DNA of 64,000 nucleotides, taken from positions 1-64,000 of the forward strand of contig JBCCXT010000006.1 in assembly GCA_039191215.1 (NCBI GenBank), in the 5' to 3' direction. The notes under the pieces were generated by a model, which had not been told where the DNA came from, did no database searches, and was given only the letters and a program-made list of their open reading frames with translations. Position 1 is the stretch's first letter; each line of letters starts with the position of its first letter. The translations under genes and the position numbers were made by a program. Below are positions 34,945-43,639 of this stretch, piece by piece. The DNA is from HKCCE3408 sp039191215 (GTDB lineage: Bacteria > Pseudomonadota > Alphaproteobacteria > Rhodobacterales > Rhodobacteraceae).

Positions 34945-36951
34945 GTGAGCCACTGCACAACGCAACTCAAATTAACGAGTCAGCAGATGTTGGAAAACGA
35001 GCCCGACCTGAAGCAACATGCTGAAGGATTCTCCGAGCTGAATGGCCTTTGGGAACAGCTCGATCAAATTGAAAACGCCCTCGAGACCTACCGCGAGACA
35101 GCGTTTGCATTTGTCGAAGACCCGATTGACCGCGCAGTGGACAAAATAAAAGCGTTTGAGCCCGCAGTCAGCGTGATCGGCCAGGTTAAGGCCGGTAAAT
35201 CGACGCTGCTGAACGCGCTCATCGGTCAGACGAGCCTGTTGCCTTCTGATGTGAACCCCTGGACGTCGGTCATTACCAATGTCCATCTGAACTCCCGCAT
35301 CGCGCCGCCTGATACCAAGGCCCTGTTCCGGTTTTTTGATGCCGATGAATGGGATCGCCTGGTCGAAACCGGTGGCCGCTTGGGCGAGATCGCATCGCGT
35401 GCCGGTTTTGAACACGAAGCCGGTGAAGTGCGCACTCAGGTCAACGCCATGCGTCAGACCACCGAGGAGCGACTGGGCGATGAGTTTGAGAAATTGCTGG
35501 CGCAAAGCCACGCGTTCCCAACCCTCGAACAGGACGTCATCGACCGCTACATTTGTTACGGTGACCCCGAAGAGCTGGAAGAAGGCGCCACTGAAGGTGT
35601 CTATGCCGATATAACCAAACTCGCCGATCTTTACGTCGATCTGCCGCAACTGCCCAAAGGTCTTTGCCTGCGCGACACGCCCGGCGTGAACGACACATTC
35701 ATGATGCGCGAGCAGATCACGCTGAACGCGATTTCGGAAAGCCGCGTTTGTGTTGTCGTGTTGTCGGCGCACCAGGCGCTGTCGACCATGGATGTGGCGC
35801 TGATGCGCATCATCTGCTCGGTCGAGGCGCGCGAAGTGCTGATTTTTGTCAACCGAATCGACGAACTTGAAGACCCCAAAGGTGAGATTGAGCGCATTGG
35901 CGACACAATCCGCCGCACGCTTAAGCGCATGGGTCTGGGCGATACTTTCGAGATCCTGTTTGGCTCCGGCTATTGGGCCAACATGGCGATCGACAATAAA
36001 GCCGATGACATGATGCCCGCCAGCCGCGCATCGCTTGAGGCTTTCTATGCCGCCGGGGACGAGGAGGTCGATCTAGACGACCTTGCGATCCTTCGCGAAA
36101 AGGCGATCGAAGCGTCAGGCGTGCCGGCCTTGCACCGCGCCATCGCCGCACGGGTCGTCAATGGGCCTGGTGCCGCGCTTTTGGAAGATGTGCGCGCTGA
36201 GACCAACGAAATCATCCGCATGAGCGACATGGTTTTCAAGCTCGCCGAAGCCAGCGGCGGCGGCGATGAGATCGACCGTGACGCGCTGACGGCGAAATTC
36301 GATGCACTCGGTGCACGGATCAAAGACGGCTTCGACGCTGAAGCCGAGCATATCCGTAACTCTTTGCAGCGCCGCCTAGAATTGGCCCAAGACAGCTTTA
36401 TCACGTCTGCGGTGGATGCGCTGCAGTCGCATATCGATGCCTTTGGCGAGGCCGACAATTGGAGCCACGAACCCGTGTCGCTGCGATTGATGATGAAATC
36501 GGCGTACAATGTGTGCTGCAACAAGCTCAAGCGCGTCGGTCAAGTGGGCTTTGAACAAGTCCTCGACGGCACACTCGACATCTTGCAATTCGAGCTTGAT
36601 TTCTATTCCGAGCTGCACACAACCGACTTCCCCAGCCAGCCGGTCCATAAGGCACCGACAGGCCTGGCAATGACGCTGTCTTTGGACTTAGAGGCCAGTT
36701 GGTGGCGGCGGTTCTGGAAACGAGGCCGCAAAAATGCCGCAGAGACTCGCTACAAGCATCTGATCGTGGCCGAAACGACGCCGCTCATCGAAATGATGCT
36801 GCAGGAATATTTTGATCCGGCCCGCGACGAGACCTGGTCGATAATCTCGCGGTATCTCGAAGACCAGAAGGGCTTCATCGATGCGATGATTGATGCCTGC
36901 ACGACCGGCGAAATGCCGAAACGTAACCTCGATATCCTGGCAGCAGAGTGA
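34945..36951 (+). CDS. Dynamin-family GTPase 1
   Basis: 668-residue bacterial dynamin-like protein. G1 is GQVKAGKST (residues 79-87), G2 Thr107 in NPWTSV, G3 DTPGVND (244-250) and G4 NRID (303-306), all intact. After the G domain comes a long helical stalk, with a charged aromatic patch WWRRFWKRGRK near residues 584-594 that could serve as a membrane-binding paddle. There is no transmembrane helix. The start is uncertain: GTG at 34945 is reported, and ATG at 34987 (MLENEP) is an alternative; neither has a strong ribosome-binding site. It is the first of two dynamins in the operon and resembles the second (38544) along its length. Membrane remodelling or tethering is the expected biochemical activity. 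Confidence 0.88.
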   Translation: MSHCTTQLKLTSQQMLENEPDLKQHAEGFSELNGLWEQLDQIENALETYRETAFAFVEDPIDRAVDKIKAFEPAVSVIGQVKAGKSTLLNALIGQTSLLPSDVNPWTSVITNVHLNSRIAPPDTKALFRFFDADEWDRLVETGGRLGEIASRAGFEHEAGEVRTQVNAMRQTTEERLGDEFEKLLAQSHAFPTLEQDVIDRYICYGDPEELEEGATEGVYADITKLADLYVDLPQLPKGLCLRDTPGVNDTFMMREQITLNAISESRVCVVVLSAHQALSTMDVALMRIICSVEAREVLIFVNRIDELEDPKGEIERIGDTIRRTLKRMGLGDTFEILFGSGYWANMAIDNKADDMMPASRASLEAFYAAGDEEVDLDDLAILREKAIEASGVPALHRAIAARVVNGPGAALLEDVRAETNEIIRMSDMVFKLAEASGGGDEIDRDALTAKFDALGARIKDGFDAEAEHIRNSLQRRLELAQDSFITSAVDALQSHIDAFGEADNWSHEPVSLRLMMKSAYNVCCNKLKRVGQVGFEQVLDGTLDILQFELDFYSELHTTDFPSQPVHKAPTGLAMTLSLDLEASWWRRFWKRGRKNAAETRYKHLIVAETTPLIEMMLQEYFDPARDETWSIISRYLEDQKGFIDAMIDACTTGEMPKRNLDILAAE

Positions 36952-36955
36952 TCTG

Positions 36956-38539
36956 ATGAAAGTGGAAACCGAATTCAAGCGCCCGCCGCGGATGATTGTC
37001 ACTGGTGAATTCAGCGCCGGGAAAACACGCTTTATCAATGGGTTGATCGGGCGATCCGTCCTGCCCTCGAATGTCACCTCAACCAGCCTACCGCCGGTCT
37101 GGCTGATCTACGGAGACGATGTCTCGTTCCGTATCGATCTGGACGGCAATGTGCATGAAGTTGAAAGCTTTGCCGAAGTCGATGTCCACGATACGCTGGT
37201 CTATGTGAATGCCGTCCCGGCGGAGATCCTGCGTCATGTAGATATCATTGACACACCAGGCAATTCCGACCCCAACATCCCCGCGACCTGCTGGGAACGT
37301 ATGGTGGGTCATGCCGATATGATGGTGTGGTGTACCGGTGCAACGCAGGCCTGGCGCCAATCTGAGAAGGCGACAGTTCGTGACCTGCCCGAAGATCTGC
37401 GCGCCCAGGGGCTTTTGCTGATCACGCAGGCAGACCGTATCCCCGAAGAGCGCCAGCGCGAAAAGCTCAAGCGCCGGGTGGCGCGTGATGCAGCGCAATT
37501 TTTGCCGGAAATTCGGATGGCATCGCTTATCGATGACGCCGAGGTGGCAAAGCTGCGCGATGAGATCATTGCGATGGCCGAAGCGACAAAGACCCATCCC
37601 GGTGCGATGTTGGAGGCAATCGAAAACGTCCGCGCCACGGCGTTGGATGCGGCTGAACCACTGGCCATGCTGGACGAAGATTTCGAGACGGAGCCGGGCG
37701 ACGAAGACTCGCTTGAGGATGTCGATCTGCTGTCGCTGAAGGCGCAGCCGGATGATGCCGATAACGGGGACGCAGCTTCGCAAAATGCTTCGGCTGCCGA
37801 AGCGGACGGCGATGCCGACGCTGAGGTGGTAGAGGCAAAAGCCGACGTGAAGGTCGGCGCCAAGTCGAAATCCAAATCTCGTTCCAAATCAAAGTCAAAG
37901 ACGAAGATCGCCGCCGAAGATGAGCAGGCCGATGCGGCGCAAGATGATGCCGCCGACAAAGAGAGCGCCGATGATGAGGGCGACCTTGATATCGAGGCGC
38001 TGGCGCAGGAGCTTATGACGGCGCTGGAAGAAGACGGCGACGCCGACGATGATGTTGCGGCGCAAGACGACGCCAAGGCGGCGGCAGATGCCGAGGTTGA
38101 CGCAGCAGAAGAAGCCGACGCGACAGTAGCTACTGTTGGCGGCAGCTCAGATGAGGCCGATTCGGGCGTGCCGAAAGTTGGGCTTGAGCTTCTCGAAGCG
38201 GTCACCAAGCGCAGTGGCGGACGCCGTTCGAACCGGCGCCGTGGTCCCGCGCTTGCCCTGGCTGATGCGGACGTGACCGATGCCGCTGACACCAACTCGG
38301 GCGAGACACCGACAAGCCGGATGATTTGGGATGCCCTCGAAGCCGCCTATGATGGTGACGATGAGGCCCGCATTGATGCCTTTATCGCCTGCATCGATCA
38401 GCTTTTCATGCCAAAAGATGGCGATGACGAAGCCGGCGAATTAGTTGCTCGGATGAAAGACGCCGCCGAAGCCCTGGTAACAAGTGAAGACGACCACGAG
38501 GGGGATATTGCGCCCCTTACGTCTAGCGCAGGAAGTTAA
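36956..38539 (+). CDS. Dynamin-related small GTPase with long charged tail
   Basis: 527-residue protein. The N-terminal 230 residues are a P-loop GTPase: G1 GEFSAGKT (17-24), G3 DTPG (99-102) in VDIIDTPGNSDP, and TQAD (157-160) at G4. The segment TQAWRQSEKA just after G3 recurs in the fourth GTPase as SQAWRLSEKT, marking these two as paralogues. Residues about 237-405 are low-complexity and acidic (Asp, Glu, Ala), broken near 301-316 by a basic Lys-Ser run; then comes GRRSNRRRG and a helical end. The tail has no known domain and is probably disordered. The ATG at 36956 is chosen, five bases after the previous stop, since the upstream frame lies inside that gene. The next gene starts five bases downstream. 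Confidence 0.82.
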   Translation: MKVETEFKRPPRMIVTGEFSAGKTRFINGLIGRSVLPSNVTSTSLPPVWLIYGDDVSFRIDLDGNVHEVESFAEVDVHDTLVYVNAVPAEILRHVDIIDTPGNSDPNIPATCWERMVGHADMMVWCTGATQAWRQSEKATVRDLPEDLRAQGLLLITQADRIPEERQREKLKRRVARDAAQFLPEIRMASLIDDAEVAKLRDEIIAMAEATKTHPGAMLEAIENVRATALDAAEPLAMLDEDFETEPGDEDSLEDVDLLSLKAQPDDADNGDAASQNASAAEADGDADAEVVEAKADVKVGAKSKSKSRSKSKSKTKIAAEDEQADAAQDDAADKESADDEGDLDIEALAQELMTALEEDGDADDDVAAQDDAKAAADAEVDAAEEADATVATVGGSSDEADSGVPKVGLELLEAVTKRSGGRRSNRRRGPALALADADVTDAADTNSGETPTSRMIWDALEAAYDGDDEARIDAFIACIDQLFMPKDGDDEAGELVARMKDAAEALVTSEDDHEGDIAPLTSSAGS

Positions 38540-38543
38540 AACC

Positions 38544-40664
38544 ATGGAAATCGCACCTCTTCAGAAAAAGCAGCTCGATTATCTGCGTGGGATGCTCTCC
38601 AATATCGAGAGCACGGTCGACCGTGGGTCGCGCGAACAATTCCGCACGATCGGCAAACGGTTGAACGACTGGGCCGCACGTGTTGCTGTCATCGGTCAGG
38701 TTAAGGCCGGGAAATCGACCTTCCTCAACGCCTTCATCCGTCAGCATGATTTTCTGCCCTCCGACATCAACCCGTGGACGTCGGTGGTGACCAATATCCG
38801 CATCAACATGCCGGACGATCCACCGATGGGCGCCTCGTTCCAGTTCTTCGACGAGACGGACTGGGATGAGATCATGACGGGTTCGGATCGGATCCGGAAG
38901 CTGACCGAAGATCTTCTGCCCGGCTTTGACAGCGAGGTTTTGCAGCGCCAAACGCAAGAGATGCGGGACCGCGCGCAGCGCCGCCTGGGCAAACACTATC
39001 ACGCCCTACTCGGCAGCAAGCACGAATACGATTTTCTGTCGCCCGACCTGCTTAAGCGCTATGTTTGCGCGGGCCCCGGCTCTGACGACGGTTTGACGCG
39101 CGAATCCTTGGGTCGCTACGCCGCGATCACCAAGGTCGCCGATGTTTACATGCCGATGCCGGAATTTTTGGTTCCGACAATTGTCACCGACACGCCGGGC
39201 GTAAACGACCCTTTCCTGGTCCGTGATGAGTTCACCTGCCGCAGCTTGGACAAATCGGACGTCTTTGTTGTCGTTCTGTCGGCGCATCAGGCGCTGACCG
39301 ATGTCGACATTGCGCTCATTCGCATGCTGGCCCAGCAGGACAGCAAGGACGTGATGATCTTCGTTAACCGGATCGACGAGCTTGACGATTACAAGACCCA
39401 AGTGCCGCGCGTATTGGCAGATGTCAGCGCGCGCCTCATGGAGGCCATCCCTGATATCGAGTTCACGATCCTTGCGGGCTCAGCCTATCTGGCCGATCTG
39501 GTGTTTCGGACAGATGATGAGGCCGAGGAGCTGCGCGATCAGCTCGATACGCCGGAACTGGCCGAATACATCTATGAGACCTATGGCGAGGTTCCGCTCG
39601 ATTGCGAGGATCGCTTGTTGCTCGCCTCCGGCCTGAGCCAGGTCAAAGAGACGCTGTCGACCATCATCGATAACGGCATCGGATGCGCACAGCTGTCACA
39701 GGTTCTGGGCGACATCCGCGCGGAGTTGAACGGCGTAACTTTCGCCGCCAAGCGTGAACGTGAATCTGTCGCCCGAGAGCTTGACGGTGTTGGTGCGGCC
39801 AAGACGTCCGAGGCGTTAGAGGTTCTGAGCCAAGAGCTTGAGGAGACCAACGGCCTTTATGCCGAGCTTGAGGCGAAGTTCGAAAGCAACGAGCAAGAGA
39901 TCGAGCAATGTGTGGCCACGTCCTGGTCACAGCTTGAAAAGGCCGTGAATGGCGAGATCGAGGCATTTGTGAACGAACAGCGTGAGGTGTTCAAAGAGAG
40001 CGTCGTGCGCACCGAGTTCAAGCGTCAATCGCCCGATCCGATTGAGATCGAGCTTACCCCCTTGCAGGTGAAGCTTGAGACTGTTGTCAGCGAGAGCTTT
40101 GACCAGGCGCGCGCATTGATCGACTCGCGGCTCGATAGCTGCATGAACGCATTCCGGGCAATCATCGAGAACCGGTTCGAAGACGAAATCGCGGACATCA
40201 CGCTCGAAGAATTGCCCTATGATGAGTTCACCACGACGCTCACGATGGCAAAAAAGACGCTTGAGTTGGAGTTTGTCACCGAGAAGAACTGGATGTTCTG
40301 GCGCCGTGGCCGGGCCAATGTCGAAAAGACCGTCGATGCCCTCAAGACCGTGGCCGCCGCCGAATTCCGCCCCTCGGTCGAGAAGCTTTTGGCCGCCTAT
40401 AACGACGCCCAAGCCGAACGTGCGGCTGCAGGTAGCGAACGCATCGCTGTGATGTTGCGGATGATGGAAACCGCCGTTCGCGAGCGGACACAGCGCCTGA
40501 GCAAAGACCAGCGCCTGCTCGAAGAGGTCCAAAAGGACCCGCAAAAGCTGGAACGGATGATGCGCCGGCTGCAAAGCCAACTCGAGGTTCTTGATCGCCG
40601 ACTGCAGCACCTGTCTGCGGCCGATAGCAGCCTTTCCAATGCCGAGCTTTCTGAGGCGGCCTGA
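38544..40664 (+). CDS. Dynamin-family GTPase 2
   Basis: 706-residue dynamin-like protein, paralogous to the gene at 34945. G1 GQVKAGKST (51-59), G2 Thr79 in NPWTSV, G3 DTPGVND (216-222) and G4 NRID (275-278) are intact; VVLSAHQAL follows G3 in both dynamins. The stalk is helical with coiled-coil-like heptads (SQELEETNGLYAELEAKFES), and WMFWRRGR at about 582-589 matches the charged aromatic patch of dynamin 1. A further helical stretch ends the protein (LQSQLEVLDRRLQHLS). The ATG at 38544 is preceded by AGGAAG and lies five bases after the previous stop. Two dynamins encoded together often work as a heteromer, as in other bacterial pairs; that is inference here. Confidence 0.88.
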   Translation: MEIAPLQKKQLDYLRGMLSNIESTVDRGSREQFRTIGKRLNDWAARVAVIGQVKAGKSTFLNAFIRQHDFLPSDINPWTSVVTNIRINMPDDPPMGASFQFFDETDWDEIMTGSDRIRKLTEDLLPGFDSEVLQRQTQEMRDRAQRRLGKHYHALLGSKHEYDFLSPDLLKRYVCAGPGSDDGLTRESLGRYAAITKVADVYMPMPEFLVPTIVTDTPGVNDPFLVRDEFTCRSLDKSDVFVVVLSAHQALTDVDIALIRMLAQQDSKDVMIFVNRIDELDDYKTQVPRVLADVSARLMEAIPDIEFTILAGSAYLADLVFRTDDEAEELRDQLDTPELAEYIYETYGEVPLDCEDRLLLASGLSQVKETLSTIIDNGIGCAQLSQVLGDIRAELNGVTFAAKRERESVARELDGVGAAKTSEALEVLSQELEETNGLYAELEAKFESNEQEIEQCVATSWSQLEKAVNGEIEAFVNEQREVFKESVVRTEFKRQSPDPIEIELTPLQVKLETVVSESFDQARALIDSRLDSCMNAFRAIIENRFEDEIADITLEELPYDEFTTTLTMAKKTLELEFVTEKNWMFWRRGRANVEKTVDALKTVAAAEFRPSVEKLLAAYNDAQAERAAAGSERIAVMLRMMETAVRERTQRLSKDQRLLEEVQKDPQKLERMMRRLQSQLEVLDRRLQHLSAADSSLSNAELSEAA

Positions 40665-40678
40665 AACCGAAAAGTGGT

Positions 40679-41962
40679 GTGATGATGACACGTGCAGTCA
40701 AAATACCAGCGGAAGCAAGTCCCGAGACCGACCAGACGCCTGTCCGGGTCGTGCTGTGCGGCGAGGTCAACTCTGGCAAATCCACCGTTCTCAATGCGCT
40801 GATGCGCGGTCCGGTCCTGCCCGACCTGTTCGGGACAAAAGAGCGACCGTTCATCCATGTCCGCACCGGAGACACCGCCGCACAGGTTGTGCATGGTCGG
40901 GATGGCAGCGAAAGCACCCATGACGGCCTATCGGACGCCGTTCTTCAGGCGGCTGAAAGCTGCGAGATCATCGGGACATCCGAACACCTAGCCGGGCTGG
41001 AAATCGTTGAGATGCCGTTTCTCAATGAACGCGACATCACCGATGAACAGATCGCTTATGTCGAAAGCGCCGACATTATCATCTGGACGACAATTGCCTC
41101 GCAAGCCTGGCGGCTGAGCGAAAAGACGATCCTGGACCGGTGTGAAAACCGCTCCTCTTTGGCCATCATGGTTGTCTCACGCGGTGACAAGCTGCGCTCG
41201 GACGAGGATCGCGAGAAATTGATGGGTCGGCTTGAGCGCGAGACCGGCGACTATTTCCGCGACATCGTGATGATGCACGGCAAGGATACCCTGATTGCCG
41301 CCGCCGCCGAAGATGACGAGGCGTGGGAGACGACCGCAGCACCGGTTCTGCTGACCTATTTGCGCGAAATGGCCGAAGAGGTGCGCGATGCCAAGGCTTC
41401 TGCCCTTGCAGCGATGGTCTCGTTAACGTCGGAGGCCATGGATGACGGTGAGATGACTGCCGAAATCGTGCAGCTGAAGCCCGATCCCGAGACAGAAACG
41501 CTTGAAGCTCAGCCGCAGGAAGATTCCGCTTTCGCCGTCATCGCCGAGATCCCCGAAGACGACGCGCCGATCGAGGAAAAGGCGGAAAACAGCCCGCTGC
41601 TACCCGCCAAAGCGCGCACCGCGTTGGAGGAGTTGCTGCCTGCCCTACATGGCTGCACGGCTGTGGGATTGGTCGCCTTGGACGGCAACGATGAGGTCGA
41701 GTTCTTGCGCGGCTCCGAGGAGGATTGGGCCGAACTTGGCGCGGCATGCATCTCGATGCATCTGGCCGCGAAAGAGATCGAACCGGCTGCAACCCAAGAG
41801 CCGCTTTTGTCGCATATGGCTCTGAAATCGCATCAATTCATTATGCAAAGCTTCCCGCGGAAGAAGGCCTTGATGTTCATGTTGGCAAGCTCTGCGCGGA
41901 TGAACCACGGCATCGCGCGAACGGCGTTCAGCCGCCTCGTCAGAGCCTACGAGGCGCGCTAA
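40679..41962 (+). CDS. GTPase-like protein fused to a C-terminal Roadblock-like domain
   Basis: 427-residue protein. The N-terminal P-loop is perfect (GEVNSGKST, 28-36), but the G3 position reads VEMPFLNE (110-117), losing both Asp and Gly of DxxG, and G4 is SRGD (167-170). It may bind nucleotide without normal hydrolysis. SQAWRLSEKT (141-150) links it to the small GTPase at 36956. An acidic linker (about 250-310) leads to about 110 C-terminal residues resembling the stand-alone Roadblock protein: a HGCTAVGLVALDGNDEVEF strand-turn-strand, a long helix, and MNHGIARTAFSRLV in place of NLGMARIKVKAI. Last gene of the operon; it ends 15 bases before a convergent gene. The domain fusion ties the Roadblock protein to the GTPases. 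The Roadblock assignment of the tail is by pattern, less certain than for the first gene. Confidence 0.78.
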   Translation: MMMTRAVKIPAEASPETDQTPVRVVLCGEVNSGKSTVLNALMRGPVLPDLFGTKERPFIHVRTGDTAAQVVHGRDGSESTHDGLSDAVLQAAESCEIIGTSEHLAGLEIVEMPFLNERDITDEQIAYVESADIIIWTTIASQAWRLSEKTILDRCENRSSLAIMVVSRGDKLRSDEDREKLMGRLERETGDYFRDIVMMHGKDTLIAAAAEDDEAWETTAAPVLLTYLREMAEEVRDAKASALAAMVSLTSEAMDDGEMTAEIVQLKPDPETETLEAQPQEDSAFAVIAEIPEDDAPIEEKAENSPLLPAKARTALEELLPALHGCTAVGLVALDGNDEVEFLRGSEEDWAELGAACISMHLAAKEIEPAATQEPLLSHMALKSHQFIMQSFPRKKALMFMLASSARMNHGIARTAFSRLVRAYEAR

Positions 41963-41977
41963 ATCCGGCAATTGAAC

Positions 41978-42253
41978 TTAGGCATGTGTTTCGACCGGCG
42001 TATCGAGGCCCTGCAACATGTGTTCGAGGATCTCCAAGCCGCGCGGTTTTTTCTCACGATAGCGGATGATCTTCTTCAATTCAGGGTAATGCAGCCAGTT
42101 CCAAGACGAGAACTCGCCGCCACCAACTTTGGTGATCATGCTGGCCATATAGCCGAACGCATCGACATGGCGGACTTCGACGATGGTTCCAGATGGCAAC
42201 GGACAGCCTAAACCATCATGCTCGATCCAGGGGCCCCATTCTTGTGCGGCCAT
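41978..42253 (-). CDS. Small uncharacterised protein, phage-type fold
   Basis: 91-residue protein, not recognised with certainty. It begins MAAQEWGPWIEHDGLGCPLP and contains GTIVEVRHVDAFG and IIRYREKKPRG, a pattern like the short phage-encoded proteins of type WIEWNGGxCPVP. The ATG at 42253 is preferred because a GGGGGG ribosome-binding site precedes it; a GTG four codons upstream is possible. It is convergent with the GTPase operon and separated by only 15 bases from its last gene. It could be a lone phage-derived gene; no other phage genes are nearby. Confidence 0.55.
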   Translation of the reverse strand: MAAQEWGPWIEHDGLGCPLPSGTIVEVRHVDAFGYMASMITKVGGGEFSSWNWLHYPELKKIIRYREKKPRGLEILEHMLQGLDTPVETHA

Positions 42254-42373
42254 TTTACCCCCCACATTACTACAACCCTAACCTGTCGAATTATGCGGTG
42301 ACGGCAAGCCTAAACAGGCCATCCAATCCGTCCCATATATGGAAACAATCAAGCGCCATTTGCGATACGAGGC

Positions 42374-43639
42374 TCAGCCGCTCTGCTGAATAAGGCGTGC
42401 GGTGCCAATTGCGGCCTCTGCATGTGCGGCGCGGTCGATTGTCATGCCCATATGGCGCTGACGAATCGCCGTCCAGGTTGCGTTGGCGGCACCCCCACCG
42501 GCGGTGAAAAGCTGGCGCAGCGGCGGGGCGCCAAGCGCCGCCATTTTGGCGTAACACTGGGCCTCAATCCGCGCGATCCCCTCCAGCATGCCATGTAGAA
42601 AGGCTGCGTCATCATCGGGGCGCGGCAAAAGGCGCGGCGGAAAGTTTGGATCGTTTGTCGGAAACCGCTCACCGGGACGGGCTAGCGGGTAATAATCCAA
42701 TGGCGAGGCAACCTCTGGGTCAATTTGGGCCGACAGTTCCGCAAGTTGCGCCGGGTCAAAAAACGAGCGCAAGACCCCGCCACCAGTATTTGATGCCCCG
42801 CCGACGAGCCAGCCCTGACCAAGTTTGTGGGAATACAGTCCGATCTCTGGGGCATCGATGCGCTGCGCGCTCAGCATCTTCACCGCCAGCGTCGTGCCAA
42901 GTGATGTGACCGCGACGCCTATTTCAAGCGGTGCGGCGGCGAGGAATGCCGCCGTGCTGTCCGTGGTACCTAGATGGACGCGCAGGCCTTTGGGCAGCTC
43001 CAATTGATCGGCGACACTTGCGTCGATGTCATCGCCATAAGCGCCTGCCGGGCGGACCTCCGGCAAGAGGTCATTGGGCAGTTCAAGTGCTTCTAACCAA
43101 TTCGGCCACGTGCCTGCGTCGGGATCGAAACCGGTCTTGAGCGCGTTGTTTTCATCCGATAGCCCACCCCGCCCCATAAGCTTTGCGGCGACAAAATCCG
43201 CCTGATGGAGAAGGTGTCGCGCCTTGCCATCGGCCTCACCCACAAGGTGCAACACGCGCGCCAGGGCGGAGTTCGACCCCCGGCTGATATGGCTGGCGGG
43301 AGCATGGGCTGCAATGCGCGCCGCTTCCGCATCGAAGCCCGCATCATTATACATCAGCGGTCGCGTCACCGGTTTCAGCTTCGCATCGGTGAGGACCAGA
43401 CTGCCGGACGTGCCATCGACACCGATCGCCTCAATATCCTGCGGGGCGATCCCATCTGCGGCTAGGGCCGCGACCTGTTGGGTGATGCAACGCACCGCCG
43501 CGCCCCACCAGGCATCGGCCCCGGTTTCCGACCCATAATCGCCACGCGCGGTCCCCACCACAGCGCCGCGTGGGTCCAAAACGGCGCTGCGAACGCCCGA
43601 GGTCCCGAGGTCTAGCCCAACAATGAGCCCGCCACTCAT
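42374..43639 (-). CDS. FGGY carbohydrate kinase, ribulokinase-like
   Basis: 421-residue kinase of the FGGY family, shorter than XylB. The ATP-phosphate motif is VGLDLGTSGVRSAV (residues 7-20), the substrate loop is IGVDGTSGSLVL, and the second domain shows GTTDSTAAFLAA and FTAGGGAANATWTAI. The GVDGTSG loop is like that of plant and cyanobacterial AtXK-1/SePSK-type kinases that act on D-ribulose or related ketoses. The ATG at 43639 is chosen, overlapping the aldolase gene by four bases. Last gene of the leftward operon under the GntR regulator; it should feed the class II aldolases a phosphorylated ketose. Confidence 0.82.
   Translation of the reverse strand: MSGGLIVGLDLGTSGVRSAVLDPRGAVVGTARGDYGSETGADAWWGAAVRCITQQVAALAADGIAPQDIEAIGVDGTSGSLVLTDAKLKPVTRPLMYNDAGFDAEAARIAAHAPASHISRGSNSALARVLHLVGEADGKARHLLHQADFVAAKLMGRGGLSDENNALKTGFDPDAGTWPNWLEALELPNDLLPEVRPAGAYGDDIDASVADQLELPKGLRVHLGTTDSTAAFLAAAPLEIGVAVTSLGTTLAVKMLSAQRIDAPEIGLYSHKLGQGWLVGGASNTGGGVLRSFFDPAQLAELSAQIDPEVASPLDYYPLARPGERFPTNDPNFPPRLLPRPDDDAAFLHGMLEGIARIEAQCYAKMAALGAPPLRQLFTAGGGAANATWTAIRQRHMGMTIDRAAHAEAAIGTARLIQQSG

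Noticed and set aside
34523..41962. An MglA/MglB polarity module
   Set aside because: No small Ras-like MglA is present; the GTPases are dynamin-like or dynamin-related with different motifs, so only the Roadblock fold is shared.
34523..41962. A phage-defence island
   Set aside because: Some defence systems use dynamin-like proteins, but no nuclease, toxin, integrase or other defence gene is nearby, and the operon has host-like composition. Not excluded, merely unsupported.
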